A DNA stretch of 64,000 nt from Streptomyces wedmorensis (GTDB taxonomy: Bacteria; Actinomycetota; Actinomycetes; Streptomycetales; Streptomycetaceae): NCBI RefSeq assembly GCF_000716445.1, contig NZ_JNWK01000009.1, positions 124,001-188,000 of the forward strand. The letters are read 5' to 3'. The notes under the pieces were generated by a model that did no database searches, was not told the DNA's origin, and saw nothing but the letters and a program-made list of their open reading frames with translations. This document shows positions 1 through 9,053 of this stretch, in pieces. Both the position numbers and the translations under genes were made by a program. Position 1 is the first letter of the stretch. Every line of letters begins with the position of its first letter.

Positions 1-124
1 ACAGGCGACGCCGCGTGACGCCGACCAGGTGGGGGAGTTCCCCACGGTCGGAGGCGGCGAACACGTCGGCGATCGCCGGGGCCGAGCCGGGCGCCATGCG
101 GGCGACGATCAGGGCGTGGTGCAT
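1..124 (-). CDS. whiE-ORFVII: Polyketide cyclase, WhiE ORFVII/TcmI type (partial, cut by window edge)
   Basis: The first 41 codons are visible, beginning with ATG at 124-122 (MHHALIVARMAPGSAP). This N-terminus matches the small TcmI-like cyclases that close the later rings of spore-pigment polyketides. The rest of the gene lies outside the window. It follows the ORFVI aromatase/cyclase on the same strand with a gap of about 50 nt, the order found in the whiE locus of Streptomyces coelicolor (ORFI to ORFVII in one direction). The family assignment rests on a short N-terminus plus gene order. Confidence 0.8.
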   Translation of the reverse strand, partial: MHHALIVARMAPGSAPAIADVFAASDRGELPHLVGVTRRRL

Positions 125-174
125 CGAGCGTCCTTCCAGGGTGCGGGTGTGCGGGTGTCCGCGGCAGGGTTCGG

Positions 175-916
<742 letters not shown>

Positions 917-940
917 GTGTGCTCTCCTTCCCGCCCGGTC

Positions 941-2188
941 CTACCAGGCGGAGTCGTCGCCGCGGCGCACGACCAGCGCCGCGTTGGATCCCATGAGTCC
1001 CCGGCTGAGGACGAGGGCCGTGCGCAGCTCGGCGGGCCGAGCGCGGGACATCACCAGATCGAGGTCGTGGCAGATGTCGAACACGTGGGGAGTGGGCGGC
1101 ACCACGCCGTGCTCCATCGCGAACACCGCGGCGGCGGTGTCCAGGACGGGCGCTCCGCAGTAGGCGCGGCCGATGCCCGTCTTCGGTGCCGTGACGGGGA
1201 CGCGGGTGGCGTGCGCTCCGAGGGCGTCGGCGATCGCCAGCGCCTCGGCACGGTCCGCCTCCGGTACGCCCAGGGCGTCGGCGAAGACGACGTCGACCTC
1301 CTCGGGGGCGCACCCGGCCTCGTCGAGGGCGACACGGATGGCGCGGGCGAGTCCCTCCCGGGACTCCTCCCATCGGGAGGCGCCGGTGAAAGTGGCGCCG
1401 TGGCCGGCCACCACGGCCCGGACGGCCGCTCCCCGGTCGCGGGCGCGGGACTCGTCCTCCACGACGAGCATCGCGCCGCCCTCCGCCGGGACGAAGCCGC
1501 AGGCTCCGGCGGTGAAGGGCCGGTAGGCGCGGTCCGGGTCCTCGACGGTGCTGAGCTCGGGGTAGCCGAGCTGGCACACCATCGAGTACGGGGCGAGGGG
1601 CGCCTCCGCGGCGCCGACGAGCACCGCCCCCGTGCCGCGTCGTACGCCCCGAGCGGCGTGGGCGATGGCGTCCAGGCCGCCCGCCTCGTCGCTCGCGACC
1701 ACGCCGCACGGCCCCTTGAGGCCGCTCCGGATGGAGATCTGGCCGGTGCTCGCGGCGTAGAACCAGGCGATCGACTGGTACGGGCCGACGAACTTGGATC
1801 CCTGGCCCCAGAGCTTCTGCAGCTCTCGCTGGCCGAACTCGCCGCCTCCTGACCCGGCCGCGGTGACCACGCCGATCTCGAAGGGCTCCTCGGGGTTCTC
1901 CCGGGGGAGGCCGGCGTCGTCGAGGGCGAGTTGGGCCGCGGCCATGGTGTAGTGGCTGAAGCGGTCGGTCTGGACGAGGAAACGGTCCTCGATCAGGGTG
2001 GAGGCGTCGAAGCCGCGGACCTCGCCCGCGACCTTGAGAGGCAGGTCCTCGCATCCCTCACGGGTGATCCGGTCCAGTACGCCGAGCCCCTCCCGGACGG
2101 ACTTCCAGTACGCGTCGGCGCGCAGTCCGTTGGGGGCGATCACGCCGATCCCGGTGACGACCGCGCGCCGTGGGCGCTCAGTGCTCAT
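941..2188 (-). CDS. whiE-ORFIV: Chain length factor (KS-beta), WhiE ORFIV-like
   Basis: A 415-residue ketosynthase-fold protein lacking the catalytic cysteine. At the position of that cysteine it has Glu168 in the sequence SDEAGGLDA; many antibiotic-type chain length factors have glutamine here. It forms the heterodimer with KS-alpha that sets chain length and primes synthesis by decarboxylating malonyl-ACP. The ATG at 2188-2186 overlaps the KS-alpha stop in an ATGA arrangement, so the two subunits should be made in equal amounts. The N-terminus ([15 protein letters not shown]) is the usual KS opening. Confidence 0.93.
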   Translation of the reverse strand: MSTERPRRAVVTGIGVIAPNGLRADAYWKSVREGLGVLDRITREGCEDLPLKVAGEVRGFDASTLIEDRFLVQTDRFSHYTMAAAQLALDDAGLPRENPEEPFEIGVVTAAGSGGGEFGQRELQKLWGQGSKFVGPYQSIAWFYAASTGQISIRSGLKGPCGVVASDEAGGLDAIAHAARGVRRGTGAVLVGAAEAPLAPYSMVCQLGYPELSTVEDPDRAYRPFTAGACGFVPAEGGAMLVVEDESRARDRGAAVRAVVAGHGATFTGASRWEESREGLARAIRVALDEAGCAPEEVDVVFADALGVPEADRAEALAIADALGAHATRVPVTAPKTGIGRAYCGAPVLDTAAAVFAMEHGVVPPTPHVFDICHDLDLVMSRARPAELRTALVLSRGLMGSNAALVVRRGDDSAW

Positions 2189-3453
2189 CGTGTCCTCCCA
2201 CCCGATCGCGTCAGGAGGACCGCGGACTGGAAGCCGCCGAATCCGCTGCCCACGGAAAGCACGTTCCTGAGTTTCCGGGGGCGGGCGGTGCGCGGCACGT
2301 AGTCCAGGTCGCACTCGGGATCGGGGGTCTCGTAGTTCGCCGTCGGGGGTACCACCTGGTGCTTCATCGCGAGTACGCAGGCGGCCACTTCGATCGCACC
2401 GATCGCGCCCAGCGAGTGCCCCACCATGGATTTGATGGAGCTCATGGGGGTGTCGTAGGCGTGCGCGCCCAGGGACCGCTTCACCGCGGCGGTCTCGTGC
2501 CGGTCGTTCTGCCGGGTGCCCGAGCCGTGCGCGTTGACGTAGTCGATCAGCGTGGGGTCGAGCCGGGCCTGGTCGAGCGTGGAGTCGATCGCCCGGGACA
2601 TCTCCAGCCCCTCGCCGGTCAGACCGGTCATGTGGTACGCGTTGCCGAAGGTGGCGTAGCCGCCGATCTCGCAGTAGATGTGCGCACCTCGTGCCCTGGC
2701 GTGCTCGTACTCCTCCAGGACGAGGACGGCCGCGCCTTCTCCCATGACGAAACCGTTGCGGTTGTTGTCGAAGGGCCGGGAGGCGTGCTCCGGGTCGTCG
2801 TTGTCGGGCGACGTGGCCTTGATGGCGTCGAAGCAGGCCATGGTGATGGGGGAGATGGGGGAGTCCGACGCACCTGAGATGCAGACGTCCGCCCGGCCTT
2901 CCGCGATGGTGTGGAAGGCGTAGCCCACGGCGTCGAGGCCGGAGGTGCAGCCGGTGGAGACCGTCTGCACCGGGCCGCGGGCGCCGAACTGCTCGGCCAC
3001 GACGGAGGAGAGCGTGCTCGGCGAGAACGCCATGTGCAGCTTGGGGCCGGCCGCGCGGTGGTCCACGTCCCACCGCCGCCCGCCCTCGCTGACCAGGACG
3101 TAGTCGTGTTCGAGCCGGGTGGTGCCGCCGACGGCGCTGCCCAGGGAGACGGCGACGCGCCAGGGGTCCTCGGCGTCGGTGTCGAGTCCGGAGTCGCGGA
3201 CGGCTTCCCCGGCGGCGACGACGGCGAACTGGATGTACCGGTCTGCGTGGCGGCTCAGGTCCGGATCCAGTCCGTGGTCCGCCGGGTCGAAGTCGCACTC
3301 GGCGGCTATGCGGGAGCGCAGCCCGACCGGGTCGAACAGGGTGATGCCGCGGGTCGCGGTACGGCCGGCGGCAAGCAGGTCCCAGAACGCCTTCGCCCCG
3401 GTGCCGCCTGGAGCGACCACACCGATGCCGGTGACGGCCACTCGCCGGGTCAC
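2185..3453 (-). CDS. whiE-ORFIII: Beta-ketoacyl synthase KS-alpha, WhiE ORFIII-like
   Basis: A 422-residue ketosynthase catalysing chain elongation of the spore-pigment polyketide. The active-site cysteine is Cys169 in [10 protein letters not shown]. The later histidine motifs are present in [10 protein letters not shown] and in [11 protein letters not shown]. The gene starts with GTG at 3453-3451, which overlaps the cupin stop by four bases, and it overlaps the CLF start by four bases. This is the central enzyme of the minimal PKS. Family and length are unambiguous; assignment to whiE rather than an antibiotic cluster rests on gene order. Confidence 0.95.
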   Translation of the reverse strand: MTRRVAVTGIGVVAPGGTGAKAFWDLLAAGRTATRGITLFDPVGLRSRIAAECDFDPADHGLDPDLSRHADRYIQFAVVAAGEAVRDSGLDTDAEDPWRVAVSLGSAVGGTTRLEHDYVLVSEGGRRWDVDHRAAGPKLHMAFSPSTLSSVVAEQFGARGPVQTVSTGCTSGLDAVGYAFHTIAEGRADVCISGASDSPISPITMACFDAIKATSPDNDDPEHASRPFDNNRNGFVMGEGAAVLVLEEYEHARARGAHIYCEIGGYATFGNAYHMTGLTGEGLEMSRAIDSTLDQARLDPTLIDYVNAHGSGTRQNDRHETAAVKRSLGAHAYDTPMSSIKSMVGHSLGAIGAIEVAACVLAMKHQVVPPTANYETPDPECDLDYVPRTARPRKLRNVLSVGSGFGGFQSAVLLTRSGGRTR

Positions 3454-3920
3454 TCGATGGCCCCGCTTCGCTCGGACACCCGTCCCGGGTCGTGCACGGT
3501 CAGGTGCGGGCCCGCGGCGGCGAGCTCGGCCTCGTCGGTGATCTCCGTGTCGACGTGGCCGAGGCTCGGCCGGGGGGCGAGCGGGCCCAGATGGAAGACC
3601 ATGCGGGCCTCCACATCGCCCACGTTGCGGAAGCGGTGCCGTACGTCGATCGGGATCAGGAGGCCCTGATCGGGCTGGAGCGCGTACGTGTCGCCATCCA
3701 GATCCACCTCCAGCGCGCCCGAGACCACGTACACGAACTCCTCGGAGTACGGGTGGTAGTGCTCGCCGATGCGCTCGCCGGGCTGCACGATGGCCAGGCC
3801 CATGAAGCCGCTGGTGGAACCCACGGTGGCCGGCGTGAGCATGGCCCGCAGGTCACCTCCCCGCCTGCGGTTGGGTTCCGTGTCGCTCAGGTTCACGATG
3901 CGTGGACGCTGCTTGAGCAT
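3450..3920 (-). CDS. whiE-ORFII: Cupin-domain protein, WhiE ORFII-like
   Basis: A 156-residue single-domain cupin. The first metal-binding motif is visible as [17 protein letters not shown], with the conserved His and Glu residues, and the second as HRFRN after the strand ending LIPIDV. Cupins of this type occur in spore-pigment and related polyketide clusters, where a role in modifying or folding the polyketide is suspected but not defined. The ATG at 3920-3918 is preceded by a strong GGAGGT ribosome site. Its stop overlaps the KS-alpha GTG start. Confidence 0.88.
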   Translation of the reverse strand: MLKQRPRIVNLSDTEPNRRRGGDLRAMLTPATVGSTSGFMGLAIVQPGERIGEHYHPYSEEFVYVVSGALEVDLDGDTYALQPDQGLLIPIDVRHRFRNVGDVEARMVFHLGPLAPRPSLGHVDTEITDEAELAAAGPHLTVHDPGRVSERSGAIE

Positions 3921-3987
3921 GGTTGCTACCTCCAGATGTGACAGTGACGTGCTGGGGACCGACCGCGGTGCGAGCCGCGACCGGCCG

Positions 3988-5109
3988 TCAGGAGTGCGCC
4001 GAACGGTCCGTGACGGGCAGCATGTCCGCGTGCGACAGAAGCCGGTTGATGTTGCGCTCCGTCTCCAGAGAGCCCTCGACGCCGACCGCGGCGCCGTCGA
4101 GGAGGCGTTCCAACTCCGCGGCTTTCCCAGGGCCCTTGAGCCCGAGGGAGGCGACGGGATCGAGGTCGAGGTCGCCCGTGACGTCGACGAGGCGCACCAC
4201 GATGTCGTCGCGCTGGAACACGGTGCTGCTGTGCACCGGGCTGTCCGGATCGTCCGCGGCGGCCCGGTCCTGATGGGAGAGCAGCCGGGCGAGCGCCATC
4301 CCCTGGCCTTCCTTGGCCGGGTAGTACAGCGCGTGCCGTCGCAGGTCGGCCGGAGCAGGCCGGTCGGACACCACATGGTGGACGGCCGGCAGCGCGGCCC
4401 GGGTGAAGAACACACGTGCCGACTCGGGGTCGGCCAGGTCCCGGTCCTGCTCGAGGTACGGGTTGATGGCCTCCTCGACCGCTCGCACCTGGGGCTGCCG
4501 GGCGACGTGCCGCAGCGCCACGAGCAGGTCGCCCTCCACCTCCACGGCACGCACGACGCGGTTGCCGTGCATGAAGAGGGAGGTGCGGCGCAGCCGTGTG
4601 GTCTCGTCGACCTGGGCCTGGGGCGACTCGTACCCGGCCAGGATCTCCGCCACCTTCGACTCGGAACCCGGCTTGACGGTGAAGGTGAGGGCATGGCGTG
4701 CCACACCGTCGCCCACGCGGGGCTCCACCTGCACGTCGGCCGATGCCGCGGTCCGCGAGGCCGACTGACCGGGGCTGGTCTCCCGCAGGATGCTGTAGCG
4801 CATCGACCGGGTGTCCCGGACGCAGCTGTGCATCGGCTTGACGGTTTCGACGTGCTCCTCGCTGTTCACCCACGCGAGGAACGGCGGGGCGCTCTCCCAC
4901 TCGCTGGTGATGAGCCACTGCGAGGGGTTCTCGATGGACTGGCAGAGCTGGTCACTGATGTGGCCGGGAACGGAGGCGACCTGCTTGCGCATGAGTTCGT
5001 ACGCGTCCAGGAACTGCTGCTGCGCTCCTTCGTACAGGTCGAGCAGGAGGATCACCCGCAGCCTGGAGCCGTCGAACACAGACTGCGAGATGCGTCCCGA
5101 GGGGGCCAT
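3988..5109 (-). CDS. whiE-ORFI: SchA/CurD-like domain protein, WhiE ORFI-like
   Basis: A 373-residue protein matching the first gene of spore-pigment operons. Two similar halves (about residues 10-100 and 120-345) resemble ferredoxin-like dimeric alpha/beta-barrel domains, and the second carries the SchA/CurD-type region. Its biochemical role is not established; such proteins are thought to assist polyketide tailoring. I chose ATG at 5109 because AGAGGTG sits just upstream; an in-frame start 72 nt earlier would add a proline-rich extension. It is the promoter-proximal gene of the minus-strand operon. Confidence 0.85.
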   Translation of the reverse strand: MAPSGRISQSVFDGSRLRVILLLDLYEGAQQQFLDAYELMRKQVASVPGHISDQLCQSIENPSQWLITSEWESAPPFLAWVNSEEHVETVKPMHSCVRDTRSMRYSILRETSPGQSASRTAASADVQVEPRVGDGVARHALTFTVKPGSESKVAEILAGYESPQAQVDETTRLRRTSLFMHGNRVVRAVEVEGDLLVALRHVARQPQVRAVEEAINPYLEQDRDLADPESARVFFTRAALPAVHHVVSDRPAPADLRRHALYYPAKEGQGMALARLLSHQDRAAADDPDSPVHSSTVFQRDDIVVRLVDVTGDLDLDPVASLGLKGPGKAAELERLLDGAAVGVEGSLETERNINRLLSHADMLPVTDRSAHS

Positions 5110-5343
5110 CCGGCACACCTCTTCTCTTCTCGGTGGGGGTGGGGGAGACGACCTGCCTGGCCGATGTGCCGAGGCCGGCATGTGTCGATCCTTGACAGGA
5201 GCGCCGACAGCGCGCGAGCCGCGTGAAGCGGACGAGTGAACCGCGTGTCATCCGGGTGCCCCGGGCACGTGAACCCGTCCCCGAAGGGCATGAATCTGCA
5301 TCCCATCCCCAACTCGCGTCGCAGGCGACGCCGGAGACGAGCA
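5110..5343. promoter_or_regulatory. Divergent promoter region between whiE ORFI and ORFVIII
   Basis: A 234 bp gap between the starts of two divergent transcription units. In S. coelicolor the equivalent interval holds two developmentally controlled promoters, one for ORFI-VII and one for ORFVIII. I cannot define -35/-10 elements here with certainty. The ribosome sites are clear: AGAGGTG before ORFI on the minus strand, and GGAGACGAGCA before ORFVIII on the plus strand. Confidence 0.6.
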
Positions 5344-6999
5344 ATGAACCGATTCGACCCGGCCGGGGAAGCAACCGGTCACCGCACGCCCGTACTCATC
5401 GTCGGCGGCTCGTTGGTGGGCCTGTCCACCTCGCTGTTCCTGGGGCGTCTCGGAGTGCCGCACACGTTGGTCGAGCGCCATGCCGGCACTTCGATCCACC
5501 CGCGTGGCCGCGGCAACAACGTGCGCACGATGGAGCTGTTCCGCAGCGCCGGAATGACACGGCCCATCCAGGAGGCCGCGTCGGTCCTGGCGGTCAACAA
5601 CGGGATCCTGCAGACGCCGAGCCTGGTGGGCGATGCCGGCGAGTGGCTGTTCAAGAACATCGACCCCGGCGGCGGGGTCGCCCGCTTCAGCCCCGCCGGG
5701 TGGTGTCTGTGCAGCCAGAACGATCTCGAACCGGTGCTGCTGAAGCACGCCGGGGAGCTCGGCGGAGACCTGCGGTTCGCGACCGAGCTGATGTCCTTCG
5801 AGCAGGACGCCGAAGGGGTGACCGCACAGGTCAAGAGCCGCGGCACCGGTGAACACACCACCATCCGCGCGGACTACCTCGTCGCGGCGGACGGCCCGCG
5901 CAGCCCGATTCGCGAGCAACTCGGCATCGGGCAGAGCGGTCCGGGCGACCTCTTCCACAACGTGAGCATCACCTTCGTCTCCCGCGGCCTCGCGGACGTC
6001 GTCGGCGACCGGAAGTTCATCGTCTGCTACCTGACGAACCCGGAGGCCGACGGCGCCCTGTTGCCGGTCGACAACCGGGAGCACTGGGTGTTCCACGCTC
6101 CCTGGCACCCCGAACACGGCGAGACACTGGAGGAGTTCACCGACGAGCGGTGCATTGAACACATCCGGCGGGCCGTGGGGGTGCCGGACCTCGATGTGGA
6201 GATCACGGACAGAGCTCCCTGGCACGCGGCGCAGAGGATCGCCGAACGGTACGTGGACGGCCGGGTGTTCCTCGTCGGCGACTCCGCCCACGAGATGCCG
6301 CCCACCGGGGCGTTCGGCTCCAACACCGGTATCCAGGACGCGCACAACCTCGCCTGGAAGCTCGCGGCCGTACTGGGCGGCTGGGCCGGCCCCGGCCTGC
6401 TCGCCTCCTACGGCGCGGAGCGCCGGCCGGTCGCGGAGACGACGAGCGCCCGGGCTGCGGCGCGGTCGGTCGAACACAGCCACCCCGGGTACGCCCCCGG
6501 CCCCGGATCCGGCGGCCCCCAGGGGAAGAAGGGCGGCATCCTCAACGAGGTGCTCGGCTACCGTTATCCGCAGGGTGCCGTCCTGGGCACCGACCCGACG
6601 ATGCCGGTCGTGTCCGACGGACTGCGCCTGACGGGCGAACCCGGAAGCCGGGCCCCCCACATGTGGCTGAACCGCGCCGGTACCCGGGTCTCCACCCTCG
6701 ATCTGTACGAGCGGTCCCTGGTACTCCTGAGTTCCGAAGACGGCGACTGGCACGCCGCGGCGACACGCGTCGCGCGGCAGCTGTCGGTGCCGCTCGACTC
6801 GTACCGGATCGGCGCCGGGCCCGACGCGGAGCTCTCCCCCGCGAGCGACACGGACTGGGCGGAGGCGCACGGCGTCACGCCGGACGGCGCGGTGCTGGTC
6901 CGCCCCGACGGGTTCGTCGCGTGGCGGTCCGAAGGAGCGTCGGCGGATCCCGGAGCGGCGTTGCGGCAAGCCCTCACGGCGATCCTGGGCCGGGACTGA
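5344..6999 (+). CDS. whiE-ORFVIII: FAD-dependent aromatic hydroxylase, WhiE ORFVIII-like
   Basis: A 551-residue class A flavoprotein monooxygenase expected to hydroxylate the polyketide late in pigment formation. The Rossmann FAD site is at residues 17-45 (VGGSLVGLSTSLFLG, then acidic VERH). The DG motif is YLVAADGPRSPIREQLG, and the second FAD motif is GRVFLVGDSAHEMPPTG. ATG at 5344 has a good ribosome site; a longer in-frame start at 5236 would add an arginine-rich tail unlikely to be real. It is divergent from ORFI-VII, as in the known whiE locus. Confidence 0.93.
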   Translation: MNRFDPAGEATGHRTPVLIVGGSLVGLSTSLFLGRLGVPHTLVERHAGTSIHPRGRGNNVRTMELFRSAGMTRPIQEAASVLAVNNGILQTPSLVGDAGEWLFKNIDPGGGVARFSPAGWCLCSQNDLEPVLLKHAGELGGDLRFATELMSFEQDAEGVTAQVKSRGTGEHTTIRADYLVAADGPRSPIREQLGIGQSGPGDLFHNVSITFVSRGLADVVGDRKFIVCYLTNPEADGALLPVDNREHWVFHAPWHPEHGETLEEFTDERCIEHIRRAVGVPDLDVEITDRAPWHAAQRIAERYVDGRVFLVGDSAHEMPPTGAFGSNTGIQDAHNLAWKLAAVLGGWAGPGLLASYGAERRPVAETTSARAAARSVEHSHPGYAPGPGSGGPQGKKGGILNEVLGYRYPQGAVLGTDPTMPVVSDGLRLTGEPGSRAPHMWLNRAGTRVSTLDLYERSLVLLSSEDGDWHAAATRVARQLSVPLDSYRIGAGPDAELSPASDTDWAEAHGVTPDGAVLVRPDGFVAWRSEGASADPGAALRQALTAILGRD

Positions 7000-7180
7000 C
7001 CGCTTCCTCGCGGCCGGCACGGCAGGGCTGGAAGTCTTCGCCATGAACAGGACCAGGCAGCACCGACGACGCTCGTGATCCCTGCGGCTAGCCCGTTCGC
7101 GCGCAGGACGCCGTCCGATCCCGAGAACCGAACGAGCCGCTCCGACCTGCGGAAATGATCACCAGCAGGGCAGATCAAGA

Positions 7181-7234
7181 CCCCGACCGGGGGACAGCGC
7201 GCGCGAATCTCGCGTTGCGGTGCTCACCGGTCGG
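7181..7234. terminator. Long stem-loop downstream of whiE ORFVIII
   Basis: Perfect 10 bp arms (CCCCGACCGG at 7181-7190 and CCGGTCGGGG at 7225-7234) enclose an inner imperfect hairpin with CGCG arms, followed by TTCTTC. It lies about 180 nt after ORFVIII and 80 nt before the next start, so it is probably the terminator of ORFVIII. I see no gene in the rest of the 7000-7316 interval. Confidence 0.55.
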
Positions 7235-7316
7235 GGTTCTTCTCGTGCACGGAGCACAGCACAGGCGCCGCGCTGCCCAGCCGGCCAGGAAAGCTCCGCC
7301 GAAGGAGAGAAGAAGC

Positions 7317-7835
7317 ATGCGTCTCGCACGTACGGGTCCCCAGCTCGCCCTGGTCCTGGGCGCCCTCGTCCTGTCCGCATCCCCCGCCGTCGCGGCACCC
7401 GACGGTGACGTCCGGGTCAATCCGGGGAAGGCGGCCCCCGGGACCACCGTCACCGTCAGCACGACCGCCTGCGGCAAGGAGACGTACGGCAAGGGCGAGT
7501 CGGAGGCGGGCGGGAAGTTCCACCTCCTGCCCGGCGACCGGAAGGGCGTCCTGGTGGGTAAGTTCACGGTTCCGTCGGACGCCGTCTCCGGCACGGACAC
7601 AGTGACCCTCAAGTGCCCGCCTCGCATCAAGCAGACCGTCACCTACCAGATCTCCGGCCAGCCGGTCGGCGCAGTGGAAGCGGGCTTCGGCTGGGCCGCA
7701 GGCGCAGGCGCAGGTGCGGACGGGGGAGGCAGCGGCAGCCAGTACGCCCTCGGCACGTTGCTCCTCGGCGGCGCCGCCGCGGGCGTCCTGATCAGGACGC
7801 GCCGCCGCGTCACCGCCGCCCGGAACACCGCCTGA
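7317..7835 (+). CDS. Secreted, C-terminally membrane-anchored protein next to a sortase
   Basis: A 172-residue protein with a clear signal peptide (hydrophobic core LALVLGALVLSASPAVA, cleavage near residue 27). An extracellular beta-rich domain of about 100 residues follows, containing two cysteines. Then come a Gly/Ala-rich linker, a transmembrane segment and a basic tail RTRRR. That layout is typical of surface proteins anchored by a sortase, yet I see no LPXTG or LAXTG motif before the membrane segment. The ribosome site is GGAGAGAAGAAG. It probably forms a transcription unit with the sortase-like gene 80 nt downstream. Confidence 0.8.
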   Translation: MRLARTGPQLALVLGALVLSASPAVAAPDGDVRVNPGKAAPGTTVTVSTTACGKETYGKGESEAGGKFHLLPGDRKGVLVGKFTVPSDAVSGTDTVTLKCPPRIKQTVTYQISGQPVGAVEAGFGWAAGAGAGADGGGSGSQYALGTLLLGGAAAGVLIRTRRRVTAARNTA

Positions 7836-7913
7836 GCCCACGCCCACGCCCACGGCTCCGGTTCCGGTTCCGTGAAGAGATCCGGTACGCCGTCCAGCAA
7901 AGGCACGATCCGC

Positions 7914-8585
7914 ATGAAGCACGGCTCCGGGCCGAAGCCCGGCAGAGCGCCGTCCGGGCGCGTTCCCTCGGTCGGGGTACTCGCCTGGACGGCCCTCGTA
8001 GGCGTCGTCCTGCTCTTGCACGCACCGGACGGCGGGGCCTCGCGGCCACCGACGACGGCGCAGGCCGCACGGCTGCTCGCAGGGCCCGCCGCCGGGGCCG
8101 CCGGGGTCCGCTCCGGACCCCGGCCGCTGCCCGCCTCCGACGCGGCGCGGATCAGGATTCCGGCCATCGGGATCGACGCTTCCCTCGTCGCCCTCGAGCT
8201 GGACGGCGCCGGAGCACTGCGCCCCCCGCCGGCGGCGGACCCCACCGTGGCCGGCTGGTACGCCGACGGCACCGCCCCCGGGGCGCCGGGCACGGCCGTC
8301 GTGGCGGGACACGTCGACACCCCGCTGGGCCCCGCCGTCTTCCACCGGCTCGGCACCCTCTCCCGGGGCGCCGCCATCGAGATCGATCGCGACGACGGCC
8401 GTACGGCCCGCTTCACCGTCGACGCGGTGGAGGTCCATCCCAAGAAGCGGTTCCCCGACAACAAGGTCTACGGCAGTTCGGGCCGCCCGGAGCTGCGGCT
8501 GATCACCTGTGGCGGCGACTGGGCGAGCGACACCGGCTATCAGGCCAACACAGTGGTCTACGCGACCCTGACGGGGACGAGATAG
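7914..8585 (+). CDS. Class F-type sortase family transpeptidase
   Basis: An extracytoplasmic cysteine transpeptidase family protein of about 223 residues. An N-terminal membrane anchor (VGVLAWTALVGVVLLL) is followed by a Pro/Ala-rich linker. The sortase core starts at RIRIPAIGIDASLVAL. The catalytic His is in VVAGHVDTPLGP and the catalytic Cys in LRLITCGGDW. I chose ATG 7914 because of an upstream AAAGG; a GTG at 7872 would add 14 residues. Actinobacterial class F members are poorly characterised in function. The preceding secreted protein is the obvious candidate partner. Confidence 0.85.
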   Translation: MKHGSGPKPGRAPSGRVPSVGVLAWTALVGVVLLLHAPDGGASRPPTTAQAARLLAGPAAGAAGVRSGPRPLPASDAARIRIPAIGIDASLVALELDGAGALRPPPAADPTVAGWYADGTAPGAPGTAVVAGHVDTPLGPAVFHRLGTLSRGAAIEIDRDDGRTARFTVDAVEVHPKKRFPDNKVYGSSGRPELRLITCGGDWASDTGYQANTVVYATLTGTR

Positions 8586-8587
8586 CG

Positions 8588-8611
8588 CCCGGGGCACCCA
8601 TGCGCCCCCGG
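8588..8611. terminator. Hairpin between convergent genes
   Basis: CCCGGGGC at 8588-8595 pairs with GCCCCCGGG at 8603-8611 (one bulged C) across a short loop. It lies between the stop of the sortase gene and the convergent stop of the universal stress gene, so it may end transcription from both sides. Confidence 0.5.
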
Positions 8612-8629
8612 GTCCCGCGCGGCCGCGCC

Positions 8630-9052
8630 TCACCCCCCTTCCTCAGGAGGCACGCACAGCACGGGGACGGTGGACATGTGCAGGAGCTTGTGAGGGGTCG
8701 AGCCCAGGAGCGCCCCGCGCATCGGGCTCTCGGCCCAGCTGCCGACCACGATGACGCGCGCGGCGTGGCGGGTCGCCGCGTCGATGAGGGCATGGGCGGG
8801 CTTGTCGTCGATCACCTCGACGACGGTCGGTACGCCCGCCCGATCGGCCTCGGTGACCGCGTGCTCCAGACCGGTGCGGCCGGTCTGACGGATGGCCTCG
8901 TAGTGGGACGCGTACTCCTCGCCGACCGGGCCGGGGGCCGCTGCCCCGTAGACGAGCACGAGCCGCTCGTGGAAGGCCGCGGCCACCTCGACCGCGATGC
9001 GCAGCGCCCGGGCCGCGCCGGGGGATTCGTCGTAGCCCAGGACGACCGACAT
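8630..9052 (-). CDS. Universal stress protein (UspA family)
   Basis: A 140-residue single UspA domain. It opens with the strand and conserved acidic residue (VVLGYDESPGA). The nucleotide-binding loop near the end reads VVGSWAESPMRGALLGSTPH, matching the G-x2-G-x9-G-S/T pattern of ATP-binding members, though the second glycine is shifted. The ATG is one nucleotide after the stop of the upstream permease gene, so the two are probably co-translated, an arrangement often seen for USP genes paired with transporters. The role is likely regulatory under stress; ligand unknown. Confidence 0.88.
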   Translation of the reverse strand: MSVVLGYDESPGAARALRIAVEVAAAFHERLVLVYGAAAPGPVGEEYASHYEAIRQTGRTGLEHAVTEADRAGVPTVVEVIDDKPAHALIDAATRHAARVIVVGSWAESPMRGALLGSTPHKLLHMSTVPVLCVPPEEGG

Positions 9053-9053
9053 C

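Noticed and set aside
5192..5197. TTGACA as a -35 box for whiE ORFVIII
   Set aside because: No -10-like hexamer at 16-19 nt spacing, and the known whiE promoters depend on developmental control, so I do not assign it.
5248..7044. Long minus-strand open frame opposite whiE ORFVIII
   Set aside because: It has shadow-like composition, no family features and no ribosome site; the plus-strand flavoprotein is unambiguous.
7678..7735. GCAGGCGCAGGCGCAGG-type short repeats
   Set aside because: They encode the Gly/Ala linker of the secreted protein; coding low complexity, not a CRISPR or tandem-repeat locus.
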